Origin: Zerene cesonia | Lineage: Eukaryota > Arthropoda > Insecta > Lepidoptera > Pieridae | Direction of reading: 5' to 3' | DNA: 64,000 nucleotides | Assembly (NCBI RefSeq): GCF_012273895.1 | Contig: NC_052129.1 | Location: 3,596,001-3,660,000 of the forward strand | Part shown: positions 47,240 through 59,270 of the stretch, in pieces | How positions within the stretch are numbered: the first letter of the stretch is position 1 | How the letters are laid out: each line of letters begins with the position of its first letter | Notes under the pieces: model-generated | Told to the model about the DNA's origin: nothing | What the model saw: the letters and a program-made list of their open reading frames with translations, nothing else | Database searches by the model: none | Program-made: the position numbers and the translations under genes

Positions 47240-47585
47240 TAACTTTTTGTGCCTTCGCACGTTAAATTTGGAGTAGTCTAATATATATTAAAAAAAAAAC
47301 GCGTACAGAGGCGAAGCTAGGGGGACAAGGGCTCTGGTGCATAGGAAAAGAATCGGGCCCTCCTCCCCTCTTTCCGCCTTCCTCCCCTCTTTCAAAGCTG
47401 AGGTTAGAGGGCCCCCCGAGCTCCGGGGCCCTGGTGCACTGCACCACCTGGCCCTATGATAGCTACGCCACTGGTTGTGTAGCTTTAACGACTTCAATAT
47501 ACATAGGCACAGACAGAGAGAGCGACTTTGTACTATACTATATACTAGTGGTCCGCCCCGGCTTCACCCAAGGCACGTTTTTTCT
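47240..47585 (-). mobile_element. Helitron-like remnants (H-D and H-B edge) interrupted by a MITE
   Basis: CTTCGCACGTTAAATTTGGA and GTAGTCTAATATATATTA lie left of the MITE. CATAGGCACAGACAGAGAGA, GCGACTTTG and an H-B terminus (CTAGTGGTCCGCCCCGGCTT, from 47545) lie right. Confidence 0.55.
47306..47473. mobile_element. hAT-like MITE with CAGTGGCGTAGCTA termini
   Basis: The left terminus CAGAGGCGAAGCTA and the inverse of the right terminus TAGCTACGCCACTG agree at 12 of 14 positions. The body is GC-rich with repeated CCTCCCCTCTTTC and the palindrome GGTGCACTGCACC. CAGTGGCGTAGC termini are typical of hAT-type non-autonomous elements. The 8-base flanks agree only weakly. Confidence 0.65.
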
Positions 47586-49796
47586 TTGCATAAGAACATT
47601 CTTTATGCCTTACTAAAAATTCATTTTTTTGGTATTACGCATACATTATCGCATGTTTTACGCATAGTAACATTTGGATATATATTATGTATATATGGAT
47701 TGCATTTTTTTATTGTTTGATATTCTCTTTTAATCATAGTGTGCATTTAAATTTCTTAATTTTTTGGTGATTATTTCGTGAAAGGAAGTAATCTAAATTG
47801 GAGTGTTTATTTTTCGGATGAAATTTAATCAAACGTGACCGAAGGGTCTCCGTTGTTATTTTATTTTAGTGTAACATGTAGGAATGCAAAGGAAAGGAGA
47901 TGCTTTAATTGTAATTATATATTTGATTATGTTATTTTATGTATGGATTAAGAAACTGTTAATATTTCACTATGATAGCGTTTGTTTTTTATCATTAAAG
48001 ATATTCTTTTGATATTTTTTTATGTATAATTTGTGTTGAAATTTGCATTTTTTATGATTTATTTATTTATTTTCCTCAGTGTCAGCATCAACGTTCTTAA
48101 AAGTATATTATTATGTATTCATACAGCCCATGTGGGACTTATGGAGACTTTGAAGCGTTTAAAATTTGCTTCGAACAAATAAAAGTAATATTTAATGTAT
48201 CCTGGTTTCATCACTTAATAATTATATTAACAATGAGCTATTGCTAGATGGTGATATTTATGATTTTGAAGACATCACTTTAACTATTAGCAAAGATAAC
48301 TAATTTATACGACACATTAAGAGCCCTCTAAGCTACTGTGGACACGTCATTATTATTTATCATCTACATCTAAATTTTATCGTATCTATTGAAAGGTATT
48401 GCATAATATGCTAAAACAATACCAGTCACCCATTCAAATACCCAACGTGGCAACCAAAAAACACCCACGTCTTTGTTAATCCAATTCTATTTTACGATCG
48501 TTTTATGATCGAGAACCTTCCAAGGGACCACGACCATCAAATCTTAGTGAAACCGCATCGGAGGCTCCTTTTGATTACGTGCAGACAATATTCTGATATT
48601 GCTTCCTTTGAATCGATGTCAGTAACATTTCTGGTACTGTGTTTTGAGTATGAGATAACATAAACGATTTGAAAATTGCCAGTCTGTTGTCTTTGTTTTT
48701 GAGATTTTATTTTGTCGTTTAATATTGGAAGAGTGAATCCGAACAATGAATTTTGACCAAAAGTTACTCTTGTGAGTATTATTTACTTTTAAAAGATTAT
48801 TGTAAATTGAGGAATGTCTATAAAGCCAATAATGACATCTTACTAAACAGCAATGATTGAATATAATATATACGGACGGCTCAATAAAAATACATATAAA
48901 ATAATGAAGACCGAACAAATCATGTTTCAAGATTCAAGTATTCAAAAAGATAACAAATGTATACATTATTGATCATAAGCAACAAAGCTTTCGGTAAACC
49001 ATCATAATAAACAGCATTAAATCCAAGCGTACAAAGCGTCCCCTAACAAGATATCCACAGAACATCACTCACGAATGCAAATAAAATCAACCCGGAAAAA
49101 GGACCGCTAAAACGAATACAAAGCTAAATAATTGCTATATTATCAACGCACAGGTAACTCGATTACCCAGTTGAAACAATCTAATTACTACAGCTTTCGT
49201 TTACATAATAGCATTAAGTTGCGACGATTTCATTTCGCCAAGTGTACATTGCCGATTCGCACGCTCTGCAGATGAAATGCGGCGCACGGGAAACGCAATG
49301 CATTAATTTTCGCCTTTGCAATCAGAGGCGGCGCCTTTGGTTGGTGATTTAATGTAATTGAAATTTCCAGATGTCTTAGTAACTCGGCATTGCCATTTAG
49401 TTTTAAATAAACAAAGCTGTTTTGGTATATTAAAATAAAATGTATTTTATGCATCAATAGGAAATAAAAAGCGAACATTTAAGTTATATTTCTATACTTA
49501 TTAGTATTGCTGTATAAGTATGCATGTACAAGTATTGCTGTGGGTAAAATACGTCCATGCAATAAATTGAAGATGGAAACTAGGATTCCCGCTAAGGGCG
49601 GAAGGCACACTAAGTGCAGAGGTATTATATAGTTCCCTATATCCTTTTTATTACTTTATATCTCAACATACTAAGAAGAAAAATGTATGGTAAGCTCACA
49701 ATTTATTGGCATTCATTATCTTCTATCAAAAGATATATTTTTAAACGCCAATGCATTTCTATTTGACAATATTTTATAACTCAAACAAAATAACGG
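47586..49796. other. Stretch without recognised gene
   Basis: Mostly AT-rich. 49215-49350 is GC-richer and holds an unrecognised 82-codon minus-strand frame (49230-49478). The frames at 48537-48930 are low-complexity. Confidence 0.35.
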
Positions 49797-49985
49797 AGGC
49801 CTGTATCCTTATCCTCACACTTCCTATTCTTAATTCCGGTTGTCAATCCTTTCCTTATCCTTTACTACTTAAAAGCGGGCAGCGCATTCGCAGAGGCGCT
49901 ACCTCTGCAAATATTCATAGGCGGTGGTGAGCGTTTACCGTCATTCGAACCACCAGCTTAGTTTCCCGCTATGACATAAGAAAAA
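49797..49985 (+). mobile_element. S1 SINE-like repeat
   Basis: AAGCGGGCAGCGCATTCGCA, CTCTGCAAATATTCATAGGC, GGTGGTGAGCGTTTACCGTC and GCTATGACATAAG. Confidence 0.6.
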
Positions 49986-50279
49986 AACAAATTTATCTAT
50001 GTAATAAGAGCTTATTATAATAAGCCTTTGTTTGTGTTTTCCAATTTTGCATTATTTTTCAACCAGCCCCCATGGGACGGAATGTAATGGCGTATTTCTT
50101 ATTTGTGAATATTTCAAGGTTCCCTTGTTGAACTTAAATTTGTATAACCTAAGCTCCTTCACTGCAAGTAGAAGTGTTCAGAGGAAATATCTTATTTATT
50201 TAGTACTCAAAATTTTGCCCGTCTTCTGTTCTATTGTACCCACGTTAGTGATCCTCGAATAATTACCTCACACGCCTTA

Positions 50280-50410
50280 AAATGGGCCCACACGGAAGGC
50301 TTTCAAATAAAAAGATAATCATCAAATTCGTTTCATCTAGCTGAAAGTTCTAAGGTAACAAGCCAAAACGTCCATTTGTATCAAGATACGAAGACTTGGA
50401 GTTTGACGAT
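50280..50410 (-). repeat. Family F dispersed repeat, reverse copy
   Basis: AATGGGCCCACACGGAAGGC, AGATAATCATCAAATTCGTT and AGCTGAAAGTTCTAAGGTAA in reverse orientation. Confidence 0.5.
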
Positions 50411-51239
50411 TGCTATAGATTCTTAGGGTCATCGTTTAATGAGTCACGTATAAGCAAATAAAGTATAAATTCGCTTTTAAGTGACGCCTCCCCAAATTTG
50501 TTGACATTTGTTGACCTCACCCTAGTAATGTGAAAACTGCCGGGAAAAATTGTGTTAAATAATATTGATAGTGACATGAAGAGGGCACGTGGGAGAGTAT
50601 TCCAGAAATACCTTTGGTGTAAGTATTATGCGTTATATTTTATTAATAATGAATATTCGAGTTTTAATTTTATAGTATCAGTATTATTATAAAATGTGGT
50701 AAAATGACAATAATTGACAATAATGATCCTTCACAATCAAAATTTTAAAATTGATTAATTAATTACAATTCATTAGGTAGACCTACCTTCTAAGATTTAT
50801 GAAAATCACATACATACAAATATATTATATTGTACGGTACATTGTAGAATAAATATTATATTATTAATGAATGTTATACAACCTATCATCATTTTGAACA
50901 TTCGAGGAAACCAACCTCTTAAATTATTTTTAACTTAGCAAAAATAGAAGTTACATGTAACCTAAAACGCATACACCCTTTAAATATGAGCTCTACACGC
51001 TAATTAATAGAGTCGATAATTAAAAACCATATCGTGCGAGATAAAATATCGATTCTCAGTACTTGAGCTTCAACATCGCTTTAACACAATCTGCATTATG
51101 TATTGATCAACCAGAACATCTGCGGAAAATATTGCATACATACCGTCAGTAGTTGTAATATTCATTTTTCTGGACTCAACGCACGCAGTAATTAAAAGTT
51201 CAACAGTTATACACGCAAAGTTCAGACCTAGTTTCCACA
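50411..51239. other. AT-rich stretch without recognised feature
   Basis: Nothing assignable. Confidence 0.4.
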
Positions 51240-51810
51240 GTTCACACTATATTTCTTTACGTATACACCTACGTAGGTACGTGAAACCTACGCTACTAAG
51301 ATTTGTCGCGCGAATGATTCTGCGGTCGCTCTGCCGTATTGCAGATAACTCGGCTGTAAATCTACGCCCAATAGAATGATCCTTTTACACTTCCCTCCAT
51401 AGAGCGAGAACGTTTTTTCGAAATTCAAACACCGAATAGAACTTTTCGCCAAGACGCGGCTAAATGTCAACAATTGGCGCGAACACTTGACAGATCACTG
51501 ATTGATTCCGACCAACCGCGTGGCTGCAACGAGTTTTTTTTTACACCCAACGCCAAGGGTCGAGGTGCGTTCGTACACACGATAAACATAGAAAGAAGAT
51601 GCTACTTTGCGAGCAATCCAAAGCTTTTTGATAGTGTAACGACAAAACAAATAGTCCGGAATGAGTGGAACGCGGGCATGCGCACTGAACACTGCCGTAT
51701 GCGTACATTGTTAAGCCGTGGTTATCCTCTTCCTGCGATACCGTTTACGCGACGTTTTTATGGCCTGACACAATTGTGGAATGATGAATTGTTTTTATCA
51801 CTTTGATACT
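51240..51810. promoter_or_regulatory. GC-richer CpG-bearing block, possible promoter or first exon
   Basis: Visibly richer in G, C and CpG than its surroundings, with overlapping open frames on both strands (plus 51474-51806; minus 51288-51473 and 51495-51692). It carries CGGGCATGCGCACTG, an NRF1/Ewg-like site, and TCAGTG on the minus strand near 51500, an initiator-like word. No frame resembles a known protein. A transcription start region is inference. Confidence 0.3.
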
Positions 51811-52808
51811 AAATGTCAGGCAATATTTTGGTGTTCTGCACGAGAATTCACGGAAAATTATGTTTTCGACAGTTTTATATTGCACTATTTGCGTACCAAA
51901 TATTTTTCATTGCTCGTATCTGTCATCAGAACTTTATCGCTGAAGGCTGTAACAAAGGTGTGATTGTTTCGTTTATCGCAATAATTTTGAAAATATTTAT
52001 GATCAGTAGTGAATCCCATGTGCGTTTCAAAACTGCCAGTAAATATTTATCAAAAATAATTTTTATATTTTAAGCTAAACGCGGTTGAAATTTTAAATAT
52101 GGAATTCATATATTAAAAAAAAAAAACAAAAAAAAAACAAATTATATAGAATGCGTATTCTAATTTTAAAATAGTCCCTGTGGACGTCACCCTACTGCAG
52201 TAAAGCTGGGTAGGCACGTAAGGTTCCACTCTTGAGATATTTATCCGGGTGACGGCCTGATGTTGGTATGATATGTACTAGATGTAGATATAACACGGCT
52301 GAGAAGAAAAGCACCTGTACACACAATTTACATTCCTGAAAACCTGATATTCAGTCGAAAATTCTATGTTACATACACGTACCGGATTTTTTAATGTTTG
52401 ACGGATATTCGACTTCATTGTATTACCCCTAAGGTTTAAAATTGGGTGGAGAATATCTACCATTTTTAATCGTTTGGGTGTTTAGTGAATATGGAGTGGT
52501 AACGATTGTTTTTATGGTAATGTTTTGTAATTCAAATGAGACTTACTTTACATTTGTTGTGATTTCAAATATTTTAATAATGCGTGTATGACAAACAAAA
52601 TATAAAACGTTTTTAACGTTCCACTACAAACAATAGATTACAAATAAAAAATATGTTTTTTTAAGATATATTCGATTATGATAATTAAACTAATCAAATA
52701 TAAACATTTACGTAATTGTAGGTAACAATATCAACAATAAATCTAATGTTAGATTTAAAAAAAACATCTCATAGACTTTATTGATTTGTGCCTTAATTTC
52801 ATATGAAA
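51811..52808. other. Stretch without recognised gene
   Basis: Frames of 60-86 codons near 51781-52073 and an A-run at about 52115-52140; nothing assigned. Confidence 0.35.
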
Positions 52809-52868
52809 TTAGCTTTGGCCCGCGGCTTCGCACGCGTTAATTCGGAGTAGTTTAATAGGTGTTATTAT

Positions 52869-54032
52869 TATGGGGTTCGATGATGTCACTCGCGTCCGTA
52901 GGTTTAAACCACCTAATTATAATAGGCCTTCCCTACACGTGTCCCCCGGGTGGTGCNNNNNNNNNNNNNNNNNNNNNNNNNNNNNNNNNNNNNNNNNNNN
53001 NNNNNNNNNNNNNNNNNNNNNNNNNNNNNNNNNNNNNNNNNNNNNNNNNNNNNNNNNNNNNNNNNNNNNNNNNNNNNNNNNNNNNNNNNNNNNNNNNNNN
53101 NNNNNNNNNNNNNNNNNNNNNNNNNNNNNNNNNNNNNNNNNNNNNNNNNNNNNNNNNNNNNNNNNNNNNNNNNNNNNNNNNNNNNNNNNNNNNNNNNNNN
53201 NNNNNNNNNNNNNNNNNNNNNNNNNNNNNNNNNNNNNNNNNNNNNNNNNNNNNNNNNNNNNNNNNNNNNNNNNNNNNNNNNNNNNNNNNNNNNNNNNNNN
53301 NNNNNNNNNNNNNNNNNNNNNNNNNNNNNNNNNNNNNNNNNNNNNNNNNNNNNNNNNNNNNNNNNNNNNNNNNNNNNNNNNNNNNNNNNNNNNNNNNNNN
53401 NNNNNNNNNNNNNNNNNNNNNNNNNNNNNNNNNNNNNNNNNNNNNNNNNNNNNNNNNNNNNNNNNNNNNNNNNNNNNNNNNNNNNNNNNNNNNNNNNNNN
53501 NNNNNNNNNNNNNNNNNNNNNNNNNNNNNNNNNNNNNNNNNNNNNNNNNNNNNNNNNNNNNNNNNNNNNNNNNNNNNNNNNNNNNNNNNNNNNNNNNNNN
53601 NNNNNNNNNNNNNNNNNNNNNNNNNNNNNNNNNNNNNNNNNNNNNNNNNNNNNNNNNNNNNNNNNNNNNNNNNNNNNNNNNNNNNNNNNNNNNNNNNNNN
53701 NNNNNNNNNNNNNNNNNNNNNNNNNNNNNNNNNNNNNNNNNNNNNNNNNNNNNNNNNNNNNNNNNNNNNNNNNNNNNNNNNNNNNNNNNNNNNNNNNNNN
53801 NNNNNNNNNNNNNNNNNNNNNNNNNNNNNNNNNNNNNNNNNNNNNNNNNNNNNNNNNNNNNNNNNNNNNNNNNNNNNNNNNNNNNNNNNNNNNNNNNNNN
53901 NNNNNNNNNNNNNNNNNNNNNNNNNNNNNNNNNNNNNNNNNNNNNNNNNNNNNNNNCTACCCCCTCCTTTTCTTTCACGCAAAATAGGCGCTTGACGTCG
54001 AGTTGCGGAAAACGAGCCCGTATTATTATTAT
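52869..54032 (+). mobile_element. Non-LTR-like retroelement copy 2, interior unsequenced
   Basis: Bounded by the 13-base duplication TAGGTGTTATTAT (52856-52868 and 54033-54045). 5' end GGGGTTCGATGATGTCACTC and 3' end GACGTCGAGTTGCGGAAAAC followed by an ATT tail are near-identical to 17918-19350, so the two copies are recent. Confidence 0.65.
52957..53956. other. Assembly gap of exactly 1000 N
   Basis: Placeholder gap; its right flank coincides with the right flank of the gap at 18277, at the same point of the same element. Confidence 0.99.
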
Positions 54033-54177
54033 TAGGTGTTATTATACAGATAAACCTTCCTCTTGAATCACTCTATCTATTAAAAACTCATCAAAATCCG
54101 TTGCCTAGTTTTAAAGATTTAAGCATACATAGGAACATAGGGACAGAGAAAGCGACTTTGTTTTATACTACTTAGTG

Positions 54178-55835
54178 ATTAATGTAATATCATATTATAC
54201 TTATTTACATACATGCGAATTAATATTCTATTTGCCAAAGTGAACCGAAGTGAAACGCGAGGAAATTTCCTCCTTATAACAAGAAGCTCTAGACTTACGT
54301 AAAGGTAAAACATAGCACCGATAAGGTGTATTATCTTTCTAATTAAGAACAGTTTTGATGTATAAATTTATCTTTTTTATTTCTATTAAGTTTCTCTTAA
54401 AGATTTTGAATTTAGAATCCGAAAAGAAATATTGTATTGTGTGAAAAATGTAAGCATTAAGTTCACTCACACTAAAAAGATCTGTGCAAGATAAGATTTT
54501 CTTTATTGTTAATTACCCCAACGAGTACGACTCTACAGTTTGTAAAATTTATCGCCAATATTTACGCAAATCGCAAATTAATATTCATAAAACATTTTAT
54601 GTAAATAACGCATGAAATATAATTCAAAACTGCCGGAATCAATAAAGTTTCGTTACCACGAGACGAAGTAACAGATAAAAGCTAGTTTATACAAATAGTG
54701 AGTCAAACTTTCCGCATAATGCCTAACTACGGTTTCGTGTTCGCAAAGTTCCACTTCTTCATTAGCCTTACAAACGTTGGGGTTCCAAAAAGTTATGTAT
54801 ATGCTAGTATATACATGCGAATATATAATTCTTGCTATAAATCTTAATGGCGTGATGGATTGCGTTGTTTTGAAGGTTTTTGTTTCGCAGATTGTGGGCG
54901 GAAAAGTGTTTTGACGTTGGGAGTTTTTCCGAAATGTGCCTTATTGAGTTTGGATAACTTTCAAATTAAATTACTTTGTTTGCATGTGTTTTTATTGTTT
55001 CATGTACACATACGATGATTAAAGATTATTATATATAGTTATTACTACATTGTTATTAATGTTCTTAGTGAGTGGCCAATGTAAAACTCAAACTCAAACT
55101 CAAACTCAAAATGTTTAAAATCCGACCTTATTTGTACATATCATATTTTTAAAGGAACGAAAACGATTCCATTATTTATACAAAAATATCATTTATTATC
55201 GTACCTTTTTCAAATATAGCACAACTAAACCAATTCAAATTGAAGTTCGTCCAACATTCTATTAAAATTCTCCAATAACAGGCAGAATAGATACTCCTGG
55301 CTTTCGTCGGTAGACTTGTTTTAGGCTTAAAGGAATATTCACTTTCCTCCACATGAATTCAACAGAATAACCTTTGCAGAAGATTGTGATAATCCACGTC
55401 TTCATATTAAACAAAGTTTATTATTAAAAGCACGTACAGACAAGTTTAATTTAACATATATAAGGTATATAGCAAACTTTATCACATAAGCGTACGTTTG
55501 CAATGAGGGATACTAGTCTAGGTTATCTCTAGGGTTTCGTGCGTAGACTTCACTAAGTATCACATTAGTAGGCTCCTTTCGGGAGAAATTTAAGTTTGAT
55601 GTGGTAACATTACCTTGCAATTAATTTATGGAACGTTAGCAATTTGAATACTTCATTGTTATAGCTATTATATGTAATTGTAATAAGCTATAATTCAAGT
55701 ACCTATATAATTGAATTTTTATATATCCATCATGTTTGTATAAATTATATTGGTTATATTACATATTGTATGTGTATATTTATTAATTACATAAGAAAAT
55801 GTTGGCTCCTATATTTATATACATCCTTCCCCCAA
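54178..55835. other. Stretch with a Helitron end and a hexamer repeat
   Basis: A plus-strand CTAG terminus (CGAAGTAACAGATAAAAGCT) ends at 54685. 55085-55110 is about four units of CTCAAA. No gene recognised. Confidence 0.4.
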
Positions 55836-55950
55836 AGGTTGCCTGAAGGAAAATGCTTATAGCCATAACGCCGCTATTTAACATTTTTAATTTTCATTTT
55901 TTTTTACCCAACTCTGTATACGATGATGATGAGGAATAAATAAATAATTC
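55836..55950 (+). mobile_element. Family L3: LINE 3' tail, diverged
   Basis: GGTTGCCTGAAGGAAAATGC, TTATAGCCATAACGCCGC and a GGAATAAATAAATAA end parallel the reverse of 5741-5886. Confidence 0.5.
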
Positions 55951-56165
55951 TTTTAAGTAATTTTTAATATTAAGATACTGTTATATATACGTGGATCTTA
56001 GTCCAGATTTAAAGGAACTCTCTTATACCGATCCTAATAGAAAAGATTAGTTATTTTGTAAGGTAAGCAATCTATAAGGTACTACAACCACCTAACCTGA
56101 CTGAATTGGATAAACAGAACAAGGAACTGAACAAAAATGGCCTTACAAATAAACATGACATAAAT

Positions 56166-56425
56166 ATGTGGTAGTCGAGCACGCTTCGGCATGAATTGGG
56201 CCAGCTCGCACCGGTACCACACCCCCACAGAAGACCGGCGTGAAACAGCATTCTGCTGTGTTTCATTCGGTGAGTGGGGGAGCCGGAGGACCATATCCTT
56301 TCCTTACCCTTCCCAGTCCTTTCCTTTATTCCTCTAATCTCCTGAGCTCTCCTCCTCTAATCTCCGCGGTGGTAGCGCTTACCGTCAGGCGACCCATCAG
56401 ATCCATTGCCGACAATCATCATAAA
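56166..56425 (+). mobile_element. S1 SINE-like repeat
   Basis: GTGGTAGTCGAGCACGCTTC, GTTTCATTCGGTGAGTGGGG, CCTTTCCTTACCCTTCCCAG and GCGGTGGTAGCGCTTACCGT with a CATAAAAAATAAG tail. Confidence 0.65.
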
Positions 56426-57523
56426 AAATAAGGTTCTATACTGTACTGTGTAGTATACCATAGGAAGACCAAAAACACGACAAGTGGATATGGAATGACT
56501 TATATAAAGGATAACTCTTAAATAACTTTTCATACCATTGTAAATTAACTTCTTGATTATACCAATCCGGCTCTTAGTTTTTAAATAATAAAAACAATTT
56601 ATTTTCTATACCGTTAAATAAAGACATAATGAATATTAGAGAAGAGAAAAATACATTTATTATAGAATTTCGTGCCTATAAAACTTTAAAAATGGTGTAA
56701 AATTTCATTATTCATTGGAGTGTGGTCAGCGGACATAGATTACAGGAATACTGCTTTTCAATAACAAACAAACAATTATTTTAATAAATACAACAATACC
56801 ATAATTATTTCTATTCTATTCTAGGTCTTATAACATCCAAATTTATATCAAATCCATACAGATTATAACTATTCCCAGCCTATGTCTAATAAGACGTTTT
56901 TGTAAAGCCAGAAATTATTAACAATACATTATTTTCTTTTTACAAAATGTATTCGTATTATAATTATAACGCAATTAAATATCTTAATAGCATATTTATC
57001 CAAAGTCAAAGATCTTACAATGTTAAACAAATCGGACAAATTACTTTCTGAGGAACAGATTAATTCGCCAGCTAGCTAATTGGCTTAAGCCTCCATTATC
57101 GAATCACTGAATTAGATTTTGAATTAAGCGGCCGGAGTATCCCAATTTTCTTTGAGTGCCGTGTCAGTGAACACGTGATGAAGTGACCAACTTTTGATTT
57201 AGTTTTGTGGCAATTTAACCGACCGCGACGGCCTAAAAACGAAGGAGAGCAATTCGATTTTAAGTTAATATTTTGGGTTTGTTTCTCAATAGCTACATCC
57301 GATTTACATGATTCTTTTTGTGTTTTATAGGTCATTATTGTCACTGAGTGCCATTTGAGATTAGCACCCACCCCTATGGACGTGGGAGTTTTATATTAAA
57401 TAATGCTTTACTTAATAACGAAAAAATGATTCATATTGGTTGAAAGGGTTGGTAATCATCTCAATAGATGGCGAGGGGTGTCCCTTAGGCACATGAAACC
57501 GAAAGATTATAAGAAATTCGATT
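56426..57523. other. Stretch with an unrecognised 91-codon minus-strand frame
   Basis: 57096-57371 (minus) is open and includes NLKSNCSPSFLGRRGRLNCH. Base composition rises locally (CGACCGCGACGG). I do not recognise it and see no splice borders. Confidence 0.3.
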
Positions 57524-57660
57524 GCTGAGGCAGGATTACGAGTGACCGAGAGGCTATATACTATAGTTTGGCCAAAAGATGCGGATTCGAATCCTAATCC
57601 TGATCATTTTTTCAATTCATTAAAACATTCTCATTTATAAAGCATTTCAATGCCATCAAA
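57524..57660 (+). repeat. Family T: tRNA-like repeat, flank inverted
   Basis: CTGAGGCAGGATTACGAGTG, an A-box-like GTGACCGAGAGGC and a B box GGATTCGAATCC on the plus strand. The conserved flank lies on the right and in reverse (CATTTATAAAGCATTTCAAT), opposite to the copy at 5141. Confidence 0.6.
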
Positions 57661-58198
57661 AAATCTATTTGTTGAATCTAGTTCATCTATGTATGAGCTG
57701 ATGATATTGATGATGGTGATAATGAGTTCATATTACGTATATATACTAATATAAAAAAAGGGTAAATATCTTAATTTGCGACTATATGAAGTTATACTTG
57801 GTGGGTAATTTATGGATCTACGTAACCGATTGAAATTTCTTTAACCAACAGACGTCCACTTTACTTGTGATTTGTTATATTTTTACCTCGGCTGATTCCG
57901 GACGGAGCCGGGATAAGCCACTACTGTACATAAACGTGTTCTTATAGGTACGTTTTACCTATAATAAAGTAAAAGGCAATTTTTCACTCAGGCGTTTTAG
58001 ATTTAAAAATTGCCAACTCACCCAGTTACTTTAGATTATACAGAACAGATATTAATTAGATCTTTGCCGAATACGATAATTTTAGATTTCAGCTGGTTGG
58101 AGTCTCAATCGATCGAGCTAACTCAACTAGACTTCAATCTGGGTCAAGTTTATTAAAATCTGCCGCGAAAATAGATTGCATTATAATGTTATAATTAA
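57661..58198. other. Stretch without recognised gene
   Basis: A Helitron-like end (GACGGAGCCGGGATAAGCCA) at about 57900; otherwise nothing. Confidence 0.35.
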
Positions 58199-58365
58199 CT
58201 AGCGATTCCCCCCAGCTTTGACCGTGGTGCATATATAGCCTATAGCCTTCCTCAATAAATGGGCTATCTATAAAATAATTTTTCAAATTGGACCAGTAGT
58301 TCCTGAGATTAGTGCGATCAAACTTCTTTCTTTTCTTTCTTTCAAACAAACAAATAAACTCTTCT
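58199..58365 (-). mobile_element. Helitron-like element, family H-B
   Basis: CTAG at 58199-58202, then TATAGCCTATAGCCTTCCTC, AATGGGCTATC and GGACCAGTAGTTCCTGAGAT. The 5' end is obscured by a TTTC-repeat expansion near 58325. Confidence 0.7.
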
Positions 58366-58487
58366 TAAAAATTAAAAGATCCGATATTATTTGTTTGTTG
58401 TGAATTAGGTAAGTACGTCTCTAGCCATATTAATAATAAATAATGTGATTTTTTATCAACTTCAAATGTATTAAACTGTTTTGGGTT

Positions 58488-58620
58488 TTTTACCTCAGAA
58501 CTTTCGACTGGCTGAAGCGATTTTGCCTTTTTTATTTGAAAGCTCGTACTTCCCGGGCGGTCCTGTTTATTATAGGTCTCGTTCTGACATTTGAAGGAGG
58601 TTTAACTATTTTTTGAATGA
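58488..58620 (+). repeat. Family F dispersed repeat
   Basis: CTCAGAACTTTCGACTGGCT, GAAGCGATTTTGCC, CTTCCCGGGCGGTCCTGTTT and CTGACATTTGAAGG. Confidence 0.55.
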
Positions 58621-59049
58621 TTATGTAATGCATGATATCTTACGCAACAGCGTTTTTTGTTTTTTCGATACCTAGATATATCTAGCAAAATATATACTAG
58701 GTATCCAAATTTTATCGTTTTAGAGATTTTAATTTATTTATGTTGCTATATTTATATAAATTGCATCTCATAATTAATAAACTAAATTTATTCCTTCCAT
58801 GCTTCAATGTATTTTTAGTTTCATACTAAAATTCAATATTATAGAATCTAGTGTCAAGCTGAAATTTGGCCTAGGTAGCTTGTATCAATACATGATAGGA
58901 CCTATATTAAACGTAAAAATATTAAATGTAAAAATGCGAGTTCAGTGATTGACATTTGCTTTCAGTTCATTAGTTACTATATTCAAATAAAAGACACATT
59001 TTTAGCATTACAAGGACCATCTAAGCATTATATTGGGACAATTTCAATA
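58621..59049. other. AT-rich stretch without recognised feature
   Basis: Nothing assignable. Confidence 0.4.
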
Positions 59050-59270
59050 TAATCAATCTTAATATATAAAAATCCAGTGTCATGATGTATGTTCCCAATT
59101 AACTCGCCACCAACTCGATCGATTTTGATGAAATTTGGTATTATATTTGTAATTTGGTCCAACTTAAGATATAGGGTAGTTTTTATTTCGATTAATTATC
59201 CCGATAATTTATAATTTTAATATTTTTAATTATTACTCAGTCACAGCAACGCGTGGCCGGGTATGGTAAA
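59050..59270 (+). mobile_element. Helitron-like element, family H-C, decayed
   Basis: TTAATATATAAAAATCCAGT, GTCATGATGTATGTTCCC, CTCGATCGATTTTGATGAAA and TTTGGTAT, then GCGTGGCCGGGTATGG without a CTAG end. Confidence 0.55.

Larger units (their letters stand above)
52809..54177 (-). mobile_element. Helitron-like H-D copy split by a retroelement
   Basis: CTTTGGCCCGCGGCTTCGCA, ATTCGGAGTAGTTTAATAGG to the left and CTTGAATCACTCTATCTATT, CATCAAAATCCGTTGCCTAG, GCGACTTTGTTTTATACTAC to the right of the insertion. The terminal CTAG has become TTAG. Confidence 0.6.
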
